A stretch of DNA of 64,000 bases, taken from UBA7672 sp963738625 (lineage in GTDB: Bacteria; Pseudomonadota; Alphaproteobacteria; Caulobacterales; Hyphomonadaceae). Made by a program: the position numbers and the translations under genes. Location of the stretch: contig CAVTXH010000003.1 in the NCBI GenBank assembly GCA_963738625.1, positions 1,178,001 to 1,242,000 on the forward strand. Reading direction: 5' to 3'. The notes beneath the pieces were generated by a model. The model was not told where the DNA came from. It searched no databases and worked only from the letters and a program-made list of their open reading frames with translations. The stretch's first letter is position 1; the number at the start of each line of letters is the position of its first letter. Below are positions 21,862-30,154 of this stretch, piece by piece.

Positions 21862-23208
21862 CTAGGGGCGATCAGTCTTCGGAATCGCCGTCGGCGGGCG
21901 CGGCGGAGGCGACATCGTCCGCCGGAGCGTCCTCGCCAGCGTCAGGCGCTTCGCCGCCGGCATCCGGGGCCGCCTCGCCGTTTGCGGAAACGTCAGCGGC
22001 GCGGGCTTCGCCGCGACCACGGCCGCGCCGCCTGCGCCTGCGCTTGCGGGGACCGCCTTCGGCGCCGGCTTCGCGGGGTGCGCCGCCAGCTTCGGCAGCT
22101 TCGTCTCCGTCTGCGTCGCCAGCTTCGGCGCCTGCGTCGTCACGCGCGTCGCCGGTACGAAGATTCTCGTCGCCGCGGCGCGGCGGATGCTCCGGCCTTT
22201 GGTGCTCGGGGCGGGGCGGGCGCAGGAGGTAAGCGGTCGAGCGGTATCATCCGTGAAGGCCTTGAGGGTCTCGACGGTCTGGCCGGTGACGAATTTGCGG
22301 CGCAGTTCGCGGAAGGAACGGGCGGCCGAGCGAAGCGGGGCGAGCTGGAACACATCCTTGCCGAGCGTGACCTCGAACGTCTCGGCGCCGGCAAGCGAGT
22401 TCTCGAGATTTTCGGCGGCCCAGGGCAGGAAGGCGGCGGCAAGCTCGTCCTTGAAGATGGGCGCCAGCGTTTCCTTGAGGTCTTCCAGCGCCTCGAACGG
22501 GCCCGAGGCCGTCGGGGCGGCCATGAACTCGCACCATTTGGCGACGAACTCGCCGTCCTTCTCGATGATCTTGGCGGGCGTCGGGTCCTTCATCATCTGG
22601 ATCAGCTGGCCGGCGATGGCGAAATCCGCGATCGAGGGGCGGCCGCCGAAAATGAAGAGGCGCTTGCGCAGGTGGTCGTCGAGCAGCTTGACGAAGCGCT
22701 TGAACGATTTCTCGACCACAGCGCCCAGTTCGCCCTCGAGGCCCATGACGCGCATCTGGCCGAGCATGGTCTCGATCGCGAGGTCTTCCTTGGCCTTGCG
22801 GTCTTCGGGCGCCTCTCCGGCATAGTATTCCTCGATAGAGCGCGCGGCGGCGAGGCGCTGGTCCTTCTTGCGCGTCCAGCGATAGTGGAAGGCGGCCTTG
22901 GCGAGCCAGACGTCGGCGTATTCCTCGAGCACGCAGGCGAGGAAGGCCGTCGCGGGATCGGCGGGCGTCGCCGAAGGCTCGGGGCTGTCGGCCTCGAGTG
23001 CTTCCATCATCGGCGTGGTGTCGTGGACGGCGAAGCCCGAGGCGGTGACCAGCACCGGCAAGGTCGGGAAACGCGAATAGGATTTGAGCTCGTCCTCGCG
23101 CGCGTTGGTGCGCGGCAGCCAGTCATAGGCCACCCCCTTGTAGGCAAGGTAGGAGCGCAACTTGGTCGAATAGGCCGAGGTCTCGGCCCCGAAAAGGCGA
23201 TAGGACAT
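21862..23208 (-). CDS. Glutathione S-transferase-like protein with a doubtful C-terminal tail
   Basis: Residues 1-80 (MSYRLFGAETSAYSTKLRSY ... FPTLPVLVTASGFAVHDTTP) form a thioredoxin-like GST N-domain and about 90-215 a helical GST C-domain (RPSIADFAIAGQLIQMM). The stretch to about 315 is unassigned. After FTDDTARP the annotated frame becomes low-complexity, while an alternative frame from about 22250 reads YLLRPPRPEHQRPEHPPRRG and later GGPRKRRRRRRGRGRGEARA, ending SED-stop near 21888, which looks more like a real disordered tail. A one-base slip near 22240-22250 would explain this. The likely role is a GST-fold binding protein; a catalytic role is unproven. Confidence 0.65.
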   Translation of the reverse strand: MSYRLFGAETSAYSTKLRSYLAYKGVAYDWLPRTNAREDELKSYSRFPTLPVLVTASGFAVHDTTPMMEALEADSPEPSATPADPATAFLACVLEEYADVWLAKAAFHYRWTRKKDQRLAAARSIEEYYAGEAPEDRKAKEDLAIETMLGQMRVMGLEGELGAVVEKSFKRFVKLLDDHLRKRLFIFGGRPSIADFAIAGQLIQMMKDPTPAKIIEKDGEFVAKWCEFMAAPTASGPFEALEDLKETLAPIFKDELAAAFLPWAAENLENSLAGAETFEVTLGKDVFQLAPLRSAARSFRELRRKFVTGQTVETLKAFTDDTARPLTSCARPAPSTKGRSIRRAAATRIFVPATRVTTQAPKLATQTETKLPKLAAHPAKPAPKAVPASAGAGGAAVVAAKPAPLTFPQTARRPRMPAAKRLTLARTLRRTMSPPPRPPTAIPKTDRP

Positions 23209-23343
23209 CTCTGTCTCCGGAAAGCGGGCGGAAACTAGACGGGATGCCGCCCCGCTACAACCGGCGTTTGCGTCGCGGGAAAGAACCCGCTAAGGCGGCC
23301 CGGCACGCCCCAGAACCCCCTTGTTTCAGAGGCTTTTCGCCCG

Positions 23344-24381
23344 ATGCGCGTTCTTCACGTCATGGCTGGCGCCAAGGAGGGCGGGGCTGAGAACATCATG
23401 CTGGAATCGGTGCTGGCGCTGGCGGAGGCGGGCGTCGACCAGGCGGTGGTGACGCGGCCGGACAACGAATTCCGGGTGGCGAAGTTCAACACGGCGGGCG
23501 TTCGCGTGGCGACGGCGAGCTTCAACAAGCTGTGGCCCTTCCCGACACAGGCGGCGATCGCGAGGATGATAGCTGAGTTCAAGCCAGATGTGGCGGAATA
23601 CTGGATGGGGCGCGCGGGCGAGTTTGCGCCGGCGTCTTTCCGCTCGCGCTCGATCGGCTGGTATGGCGGCTATTACAAGCTGAAGCGGTTTGCGAACTGC
23701 GAGTGGCATGTGGGGCTGACGAAAGACCTGCTGCGGCACATCCGCGAACAGGGCGTGCCGGAGAACCGCTCGGCCATCATCCACACTTACGCGGATTTCG
23801 AGGGCGTGGCGCCGGTGGACCGTGCGACCCTGAATACGCCGAAGGATGCGCCGGTGGCGCTGGCGCTGGCGCGGCTGCATGTGAAGAAGGGTCTCGACAC
23901 GCTTCTTGACGCCACAGCCAAAGTCCCTGGGCTTTATGTCTGGATCGCAGGCGACGGGCCGATCGAGGCGGAGCTGAAGGCGCAGTGCACCAAGCTGGGT
24001 CTCGATGATCGCGTACGATTTCTCGGCTGGCGAAACGATCGCGGCGCTCTTCTGGCCGCATCCACCTTTGTCGCCTTCCCTTCCCGCTACGAACCGTTCG
24101 GCACGGTGACGGTGGATGCCTGGGCGGCCTCGCGGCCGCTGGTGGCGGCGGACGCGGTTGGCCCCAAGGCCTATGTGGAGGACGGCGTTTCGGGACTGAT
24201 GGTTCCGAAAGACGACGCCGATGCGCTGGCCAGGGCGATGAGCCGCGTGGTTAACGAAAAGGGACTTAGCCAGAAGCTGGTGGCAGGCGGACGCGCCGCC
24301 TACGAGGCGCAGTTCACGCGGGCGGCCTTTGTTCGCGATAGCTTGGCGTTTTACGAGCGTATCGTCGGCCAGAACCGGTAA
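23344..24381 (+). CDS. Family 4 glycosyltransferase
   Basis: The 345-residue protein begins MRVLHVMAGAKEGGAENIML, the GT-B N-domain glycine-rich loop, and carries ALARLHVKKGLDTLLDA, GDGPIEAELKAQCTKLG, FVAFPSRYEPFGTVTVDAWA (the EX7E-like donor site) and AYVEDGVSGLMVPKDDADAL, all typical of GT4 enzymes. It transfers a nucleotide-activated sugar, probably to an LPS-type or other lipid-linked acceptor in the cytoplasm. No glycan cluster surrounds it; the next gene encodes a signalling-like protein. Confidence 0.9.
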   Translation: MRVLHVMAGAKEGGAENIMLESVLALAEAGVDQAVVTRPDNEFRVAKFNTAGVRVATASFNKLWPFPTQAAIARMIAEFKPDVAEYWMGRAGEFAPASFRSRSIGWYGGYYKLKRFANCEWHVGLTKDLLRHIREQGVPENRSAIIHTYADFEGVAPVDRATLNTPKDAPVALALARLHVKKGLDTLLDATAKVPGLYVWIAGDGPIEAELKAQCTKLGLDDRVRFLGWRNDRGALLAASTFVAFPSRYEPFGTVTVDAWAASRPLVAADAVGPKAYVEDGVSGLMVPKDDADALARAMSRVVNEKGLSQKLVAGGRAAYEAQFTRAAFVRDSLAFYERIVGQNR

Positions 24382-24472
24382 TTTCCCGGCAGCGCTTAAC
24401 CCTTCCCTCAGCGGCAATCGGCAATGCTTTCAGGGAAAACCGGCGGGACGGTCCTGCCGAGCGGTTGCCGAC

Positions 24473-25681
24473 ATGAGCGATGAAGCCGAAGCGCCTGACG
24501 CGCTGAACCTCGCTGAACGCATCCGGCGGCTAGCCAATGGCCGGACGACGATCGACGTCGCGCAGTTCCAGTTCATCGGCCTCGAGGAAATCCGCGAACG
24601 CTATGGCCCGCGCTGGAACGAGAAGCGCGAGCGGGTGCAGCGCGTGGCGCGCTACTTCATCGCCAAGCGGATTGCGCCCGAGGACGTGATGATACCCGGC
24701 GCCGACGGGTTCCTGGTGGTGTTCGGGTCGCGGTCCGGCACGCTGGCCGACAGGGCGGCGACACGCATCACGGAGGAGCTGAACACGTTCTTCCTCGGCG
24801 CGGCCGACATCGACGCGGACATCCGCTTTACCGCCTGGCACCGGGCGATGAGCATCGACGATTTCGCCGCCACCTTCGGCGATCTGATCGTCGAGGACAA
24901 TCCGGCCCCAACGCGCGCTCCAACGCCGCAGAACCCGGAAGCGATCGGCTTTGGCTTCACCCCGGTGTGGGACGCCAAGCGCGGGGCGCTCACCACCTAT
25001 TTCGTGACGCCGGTAAACCCAGTGACGGGCGCATCGCTGGAGGGCGCCGTCGAGACGGCCGCTCGCCATGCGGAGCTCGACGAGCTGAAGCTGAAGATAT
25101 CGGAAGAAGCGATCCGCCAGCTGTTCGTCAGCGGCCGGGCCGCGCAGGTCGGCGTGGCGCTGCATGTCTCGAGTCTCAACAACGAGGCGAGCCTGGGGAA
25201 GCTGTATTCGATGATCGCCAAGTTCGACAAGATGTACCTGCCCTATCGCGTGGCGCGCATCTCGGGCGTGGAGCCGGGCTTCCCGCGAATCTATCTCGAA
25301 GACATCACACGCACGCTGAAGGCGCGCATTCCCAAAGTCGCCATCGGGCTCAACTGGATGGAGCCGGATATCGCCTCCATTCTGAAGATGAAGCCGGCCG
25401 CCATAGGTTTCGCGCTGCCGCCCGGGGCGCTGTCGGTGCGCGCGCCGAGGGCCGAGCTGTTCGCGCGGGTGCATGCGGCGATCGACCTGGCGCGGCCGCA
25501 AAGGGTGCTGGTCTATATCGAGGGCGACCTGACGCCCGACCAGGCGGCGCGTTTCGCCCAGGATGGCGTACAGCTGCTGGCCTCGCCGCGGATCTGGCCC
25601 GCCAAGACCTCTCTGCCGGCCGCCGAAACCTGGCACGCCTCGAAGCTGTGGGAGGCTGTGCGCGGTGAAAGCGCGGCCTGA
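24473..25681 (+). CDS. Degenerate GGDEF-EAL-like protein of unknown function
   Basis: The 402-residue protein starts MSDEAEAPDALNLAERIRRL at ATG 24473; a longer frame overlaps the upstream gene. Residues about 25-145 look like a GGDEF fold whose signature is eroded to PGADGFLVVFGSRSG, and about 165-390 resembles an EAL barrel (TTYFVTPVNPVTGASLEGAV; VAIGLNWMEPDIASILKMKP) without the EAL catalytic residues. If correct, it cannot make or hydrolyse cyclic di-GMP but might bind a nucleotide or a partner. This is fold-level inference from pattern spacing only; otherwise it is a conserved hypothetical cytosolic protein. Confidence 0.5.
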   Translation: MSDEAEAPDALNLAERIRRLANGRTTIDVAQFQFIGLEEIRERYGPRWNEKRERVQRVARYFIAKRIAPEDVMIPGADGFLVVFGSRSGTLADRAATRITEELNTFFLGAADIDADIRFTAWHRAMSIDDFAATFGDLIVEDNPAPTRAPTPQNPEAIGFGFTPVWDAKRGALTTYFVTPVNPVTGASLEGAVETAARHAELDELKLKISEEAIRQLFVSGRAAQVGVALHVSSLNNEASLGKLYSMIAKFDKMYLPYRVARISGVEPGFPRIYLEDITRTLKARIPKVAIGLNWMEPDIASILKMKPAAIGFALPPGALSVRAPRAELFARVHAAIDLARPQRVLVYIEGDLTPDQAARFAQDGVQLLASPRIWPAKTSLPAAETWHASKLWEAVRGESAA

Positions 25682-25779
25682 CCCGGCTGGAGACGTCCCC
25701 CAAGACTCCGGCCACAAATTCGCGCATCTTCCGTCGAGGCTGGCGTTTGCACATCCGCGGCGCGGCATGAGGGACGGGC

Positions 25780-27471
25780 GTGGGGCGCTTCCGGCATTTC
25801 ATCCTGACAGCGGCGGCGTTCACGCTCGCCGGCTGCCTCGTCATTCCCAAGCCCAAGCCGTTCGCGCAGAGCGTGGCCGCGCGCCAGATGGAAGGGGTTG
25901 AGGCCGCGATCGATGCGCCGCCGGCAGCGGCGCCTGCCGAGACCGCCGTCGTGAGCGCGGCAACGCCCTCGCCCGCGCCGGCCGAGGCGGCGGCAGCGAC
26001 GCCGGCCCCAGCGCGCATCGACATCAAGGGCGCGGGCGACGGGTCGATGAAGCTCGACCGCGTGGTGATCACGGCGGAAGACGTGCCGCACCGTGCGCCG
26101 GATTTCTCATCCGAACAGGCGGCGGCGATGCTGTGCGCGGCGACCAAGGGCGGCTTTGGAGAAGACAATGCGCGGCGCATGCACGAGGCGACGGTGAAGG
26201 CCGAACAGGCGCGCAAGGACTATGACGCGCGCAGGATCAGCCTGAAGGAGATGAACCGGCTGGAGCTGAAGCGGCAGGACGCGGTGCGCGCGTACCTGAT
26301 GCCGGTTCCCCTGCTCGGCATGGTCATCGACCTCAGCGAGAAGAAATCCGACATGCCGCCGCCGGTGTTCCGTTCGGTCGTGCTGGAGAACACGGATCTG
26401 TTCAGCTTCACCGAAAACGGCCGCGAGGTGATCGCGGTTTCGGGCGTGGCGCGGAATATGGGGGCGGAGCGGGTGGAGTTGCCGCCGCTCACACTGCGGT
26501 CCATCGACAAGTGGGGCTTCTCGCTCGCCGGCCAGTCGTCGCTGTTGCCGTTCGCGGCGCTGGCGCCGGGCGAGGCCAAGGCGTTAGAAGTGCGCTTCCT
26601 CAACCCGCCGGCCAACACGGCGGAGGTCTATGTGCACTTCGCGCCGCCCTTCATGTACCGCTCGCGGCGGGATTGCGAGTTCTTCGACCCCAGGACGTTC
26701 GATCCGATGGCAAAGCTGGATGCGGCGCCGGCGGCGGCCAGTCCCGCGGCGCAATCTGGCGGCTCGGCAGACTACGCCGCATCGGAGCTGAACCAGCTGA
26801 CGCTGTTCTACAGGCGCGAGTCAGAGATCGCGTGGCGCTGCCAGAATGGCGTGTCGGCCGGTTGCGTCGTGGGATCGGGCGCGCAGCGGCTGCACTGGCG
26901 CGACATGTACGTGATGTCGGAGGCAATCGACGAAGCGTGGGTGGCGGTGCGCGCGGCTGGGGAGGCGCGCAGGCGCATGGCCGAGGGCAAGGGCTCGCAG
27001 GCGGAGGCCGACGCGGCGGAGCTGGCGCGGCAGCGGGCCGTTGCGCGCTTCAAGGGGCTGGGCGAGAGAGCGCTAGCGCGCGCGGGCGGCAGCGCGAAGG
27101 ATGTCGAGGTGGCGGTGACGACATCGACCTATGGGCGCGACGAGGACGGGCTTTACGTCGAGATCGGGGGGACTATGCGCAATACGAGCGGCGCCGAGCG
27201 GAAAGTCGACTCGCTGATGGTGGCGTTCGTCGACCGGCTGGAGCTGCCGTTGAGCAGCGTCGCGGTGGATGCGGGCGTCGTGCTGGCGCCGGGGGAGACG
27301 AAGGAATTCTCGCAGCGCCTGCAGGCGAGCACGGGGCGCGAGCGCGGCGGGCAAATGACGACCGGCGAGCGCCGTCGCGACGTTGCGCCTGCGCGAATTC
27401 CGCCGCGCAGCGTGCCGTGGGAAGTGCGCGTCGGCGCCATGACGCGCGAGCAAGTCCGCGACGGCGAATGA
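25780..27471 (+). CDS. Large predicted lipoprotein with two FxLYD-like beta domains
   Basis: The 563-residue protein starts at GTG 25780 (MGRFRHFILTAAAFTLAGCL) with lipobox LAGC. An Ala/Pro-rich linker (about 45-85) leads to a helical part and then two similar beta-sandwich-like modules, one around REVIAVSGVARNMGAERVEL and one around GLYVEIGGTMRNTSGAERKV, both followed by LAPGE(A/T)K. Such modules occur in surface or periplasmic lipoproteins (DUF3426/FxLYD type). Function unknown. It is read in the same direction as the two small secreted proteins that follow. Confidence 0.65.
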   Translation: MGRFRHFILTAAAFTLAGCLVIPKPKPFAQSVAARQMEGVEAAIDAPPAAAPAETAVVSAATPSPAPAEAAAATPAPARIDIKGAGDGSMKLDRVVITAEDVPHRAPDFSSEQAAAMLCAATKGGFGEDNARRMHEATVKAEQARKDYDARRISLKEMNRLELKRQDAVRAYLMPVPLLGMVIDLSEKKSDMPPPVFRSVVLENTDLFSFTENGREVIAVSGVARNMGAERVELPPLTLRSIDKWGFSLAGQSSLLPFAALAPGEAKALEVRFLNPPANTAEVYVHFAPPFMYRSRRDCEFFDPRTFDPMAKLDAAPAAASPAAQSGGSADYAASELNQLTLFYRRESEIAWRCQNGVSAGCVVGSGAQRLHWRDMYVMSEAIDEAWVAVRAAGEARRRMAEGKGSQAEADAAELARQRAVARFKGLGERALARAGGSAKDVEVAVTTSTYGRDEDGLYVEIGGTMRNTSGAERKVDSLMVAFVDRLELPLSSVAVDAGVVLAPGETKEFSQRLQASTGRERGGQMTTGERRRDVAPARIPPRSVPWEVRVGAMTREQVRDGE

Positions 27472-27585
27472 CTGCACGGTAATGCGGCCGAGCTGTGGCG
27501 CGTGCTTGCCGCAGGATTAGGAACTGGTAGGTTTCCCGCGCCGCACGGGGTTGGCTGTGCGGGACAAAGGACGGAGACCTCCCCC

Positions 27586-27942
27586 ATGAAGCGGACACTC
27601 ATTCTTGCTTGCGCGCTGCTTGCGCTGGCGGCGCCGGCCGTCGCGCAGGACGCGACGACGCTGCAGCACGTCACCACCAAAGGCACGGTCATCAAGGCGG
27701 ACATGCAGGGCCAGGCGCTCGAGCTGCCGATGACCTACAAGGCCGACGGCACCTACTCCACGAATGCGATGGGCCAGGCCATCACCGGCAAGTGGCGCAT
27801 CGACGGCGACAAGCTGTGCACCGTGTCGGACATGAACCCGACCGAAACCTGCATCGCCTATCCGGCCGGCAAAAAGCCGGGCGACGAATTCAAGGTGACG
27901 AACCCGATGCTGGGTGAAGTCAGCGTCACCATCAACAAGTAG
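27586..27942 (+). CDS. Small secreted protein, paralogue 1
   Basis: The 118-residue protein starts MKRTLILACALLALAAPAVA, a clear Sec signal peptide cleaved before QDATT. The mature part has YKADGTYSTNAMGQAITGKW, RIDGDKLCT and ETCIAYPAGKKPGDEF, with two cysteines that could form a disulphide. It is paralogous to the next gene (shared TGTW/TGKWRIDGDKLCT and C-AYP-KK-GD). Function unknown. The start ATG 27586 has GGAG upstream; ten bases separate its stop from the next ATG. Confidence 0.75.
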   Translation: MKRTLILACALLALAAPAVAQDATTLQHVTTKGTVIKADMQGQALELPMTYKADGTYSTNAMGQAITGKWRIDGDKLCTVSDMNPTETCIAYPAGKKPGDEFKVTNPMLGEVSVTINK

Positions 27943-27951
27943 GACGCAAAC

Positions 27952-28272
27952 ATGCGCAAGCTGCTTATCGGAATGGCATTGGTCGCATTCGCGGCGCCGG
28001 CGTTCGCCGACACGCTGAAGGAAGTGACCACCAAGGGCATCGTCCTTACGATCCAGGGCATGGACATCGACGTGGTCTACACGCCGGACGGCAAGTTCAC
28101 GGCGGCGGAAGGGCAAGTGACCGGCACATGGCGGATCGACGGCGACAAGCTGTGCACGACGTCGAACTTCCAGCCCGACGAAGAGTGCACGGCCTATCCG
28201 AAGGACAAGAAGTCCGGCGACACGTTCGAGCTGACCGGCCCGGCCGGCACGGCGACCATCCGGATCAAATAG
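27952..28272 (+). CDS. Small secreted protein, paralogue 2
   Basis: The 106-residue protein starts MRKLLIGMALVAFAAPAFAD with a Sec signal peptide, and its mature part carries TTKGIVLTIQGMDIDVVYTP, TGTWRIDGDKLCT and EECTAYPKDKKSGDTF. It is a tandem duplicate of the upstream gene with the same two cysteines. The pair shares a terminator at 28314-28350. The function is not recognisable. Confidence 0.75.
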   Translation: MRKLLIGMALVAFAAPAFADTLKEVTTKGIVLTIQGMDIDVVYTPDGKFTAAEGQVTGTWRIDGDKLCTTSNFQPDEECTAYPKDKKSGDTFELTGPAGTATIRIK

Positions 28273-28313
28273 GCCGGTATCAAGTAGGCGTTCCAGACAC
28301 GCTGAAGACGAAG

Positions 28314-28350
28314 CGCCCCGCACCTCGCTGTGCGGGGCGTTTTGTTTTTT
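28314..28350 (+). terminator. Rho-independent terminator
   Basis: A 10-bp perfect stem (28314-28323 with 28330-28339) with loop CTCGCT is followed by TTTTGTTTTTT. It ends the operon of the two small secreted proteins. Confidence 0.92.
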
Positions 28351-28943
28351 GCTGCCCGGAAAATGGTGAGCAGGTCGCGGAGCGACCTGCCTGCCGAACC
28401 ATGAGGGTGCTGAAACGGTGGATCCCGGCGCTCGAAAGCTTGCGCTTCCGGGAGCCGGGACGACACCATGGTTGTCCGCCTGTTCGTCCTTCGGACATTT
28501 CGCCCTGATCAGGGGCCTCGTCCGTGCGACGCAATCAAGCGAAGCTGAGCCTGGAGCGCCTTGGTGTGCCTGGCCGCCGAACTCCGGAGCTTCCGCCCCG
28601 CTTTCCTGCGGTCACGCAGCTGAAGCCGCGCCCGTGTCCGTACATCCCCTCTCGAGGGCTCACCCGGTTTTGGATCCCCGGTGAGCGTGACATCTGGCCG
28701 GTGCACGGCCTGACACCACTTGCGGTGCTCGTTGGTCCCTTTTACCTCAGCGCCGTTCCAATCCGGCTTACCAGCAGGGACATTCAGTTGCTCGACCCGC
28801 GACGGTCTCCTCTCTGAACACGAACACTCTGCCAGATTTCATTTCGGAGTTGAATAGGCTGTCCTTGTGGAAACTGTTGACGGGCCTGTTGATAAAATCG
28901 TGCTGCGCGTGCGAGAGACCTGACGCGTGCGGGAGACCAAAAA
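28351..28943. other. Intergenic region with REP-like palindromes
   Basis: Besides the REP copy at 28363-28407 it contains a second imperfect palindrome with stem TCCCGGC/GCCGGGA (28423-28429, 28454-28460) closing in GGGACGACA, a sequence form common in alphaproteobacterial intergenic repeats. From 28470 to 28830 I can support nothing; a 97-codon frame at 28524-28817 is Pro/Arg-rich and lacks a ribosome site. The last 100 bp should hold the promoter of the acyl-CoA dehydrogenase gene. Confidence 0.5.
28363..28407 (+). repeat. REP element, copy C
   Basis: The unit runs ATGGTGAGCAG, then a perfect GCAGGTCGC/GCGACCTGC hairpin, then CCGAACCATGAGGG. It matches the paired copies at 53906-54027. Confidence 0.7.
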
Positions 28944-30104
28944 ATGGCGCTTGATCTCGACATTCGTCAGCAGCTGATTGAAACGGTTCGGCGTTTTGTC
29001 AACGAAGTGTGCAGGCCGAACGAGCAGCTCGTCTCCGAGACCAACGCGATACCGGAAGCGATCGTGCAGCAGATGCGCGAGCTGGGACTCTTCGGGCTTT
29101 CGATCTCGGAAGAGTATGGCGGGCTCGGGCTCACCATGGAGGAAGAAGCGCTGGTGATCCTGGAAATGGGTCACACGTCTCCGGCGTTCCGATCGACCTT
29201 CGGCACCAATGTCGGCATCGGCAGCCAGGGCATCGTAATGTTCGGCAATTCCGACCAGAAGAAGGACTGGCTGCCGAAGCTGGCGAGCGGCGAAGCGATT
29301 GCGAGCTTTGCTCTGACGGAGCCGGATTCGGGATCGGATGCGGGCTCGGCGAAGACGAAGGCGGTGAAGGACGGCAATCACTACGTGCTGAACGGCGTGA
29401 AGCGCTTCATCACCAATGCCGACAAGGCGCATGTGTTCACCGTGATGGCGCGCACCGATCCCAACACGCCGGGGGCCAAGGGGCTGTCGGCGTTCATCGT
29501 CGAGCGGTCGACCAAGGGCGTCACGATCGGCAAGCCCGAGAAAAAGATGGGCCAGCAGGGCGCCAATGTCTGCGACGTGACGTTCGAGGATGCGCGCGTG
29601 CCGATCACCAATCGCCTCGGGGAAGAAGGCGAAGGCATGAAGGTGGCGATGTCGGTTCTGGACCGTGGGCGGCTGCACATCTCTTCGCTGTCGGTGGGAA
29701 TCTCGGAGCGGCTGGTCGAGGAGATGACGCGCTACGCCAGCGAGCGGAAGCAGTTCGGCAAGCCGATCATCGAGCATCAGCTGGTGATGGGCATGATTGC
29801 GGACAGCTATGCGGAATCGGCCGCCGGGCGCGCCATGGTTCTCGATGCGGTGAAGAAGTACGACGCGAAGGAGAAAGTGACGCTGCTGGCGGCCGCCACG
29901 AAGATGTGGTGCACGGAGATGGTCGGCCGCGTGGCGGACCGCGCGGTGCAGGTGTTCGGCGGCTCGGGCTATATCGCGGACTATGCCGTCGAGCGCTTTT
30001 ATCGCGACGTGCGCATCCTTCGCCTCTACGAGGGCACGACGCAGATCCAGCAGATGGTGATCGGCCGCGAGCTGCAGCGCATGGCGAAGGCGGGCGAGAT
30101 CTGA
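28944..30104 (+). CDS. Acyl-CoA dehydrogenase
   Basis: The 386-residue protein has all three ACAD regions: helical N-domain (IPEAIVQQMRELGLFGLSIS), beta-domain with SFALTEPDSGSDAGSAKTKA and the C-domain with QVFGGSGYIADYAVERFYRD and the catalytic Glu in LRLYEGTTQIQQ. These FAD enzymes introduce the alpha-beta double bond into acyl-CoA and pass electrons to ETF. ATG 28944 is preceded by GGGAG. The final 32 bases of coding sequence recur almost exactly at 31113-31144, beyond the next gene, which points to a local rearrangement. Confidence 0.93.
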   Translation: MALDLDIRQQLIETVRRFVNEVCRPNEQLVSETNAIPEAIVQQMRELGLFGLSISEEYGGLGLTMEEEALVILEMGHTSPAFRSTFGTNVGIGSQGIVMFGNSDQKKDWLPKLASGEAIASFALTEPDSGSDAGSAKTKAVKDGNHYVLNGVKRFITNADKAHVFTVMARTDPNTPGAKGLSAFIVERSTKGVTIGKPEKKMGQQGANVCDVTFEDARVPITNRLGEEGEGMKVAMSVLDRGRLHISSLSVGISERLVEEMTRYASERKQFGKPIIEHQLVMGMIADSYAESAAGRAMVLDAVKKYDAKEKVTLLAAATKMWCTEMVGRVADRAVQVFGGSGYIADYAVERFYRDVRILRLYEGTTQIQQMVIGRELQRMAKAGEI

Positions 30105-30154
30105 GAGGATGCCGGTCGCGGCCGTCGCGGCCGCTGGGATGACACGGGGGAGAC

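Noticed and set aside
21814..23238. 474-codon plus frame opposite the GST-like gene
   Set aside because: No motif; the minus frame has clear GST domains.
28870..28905. Promoter-like TTGACG and TAAAAT before the acyl-CoA dehydrogenase
   Set aside because: The spacing between the two is 10 bp, not 16-18, so no promoter is called.
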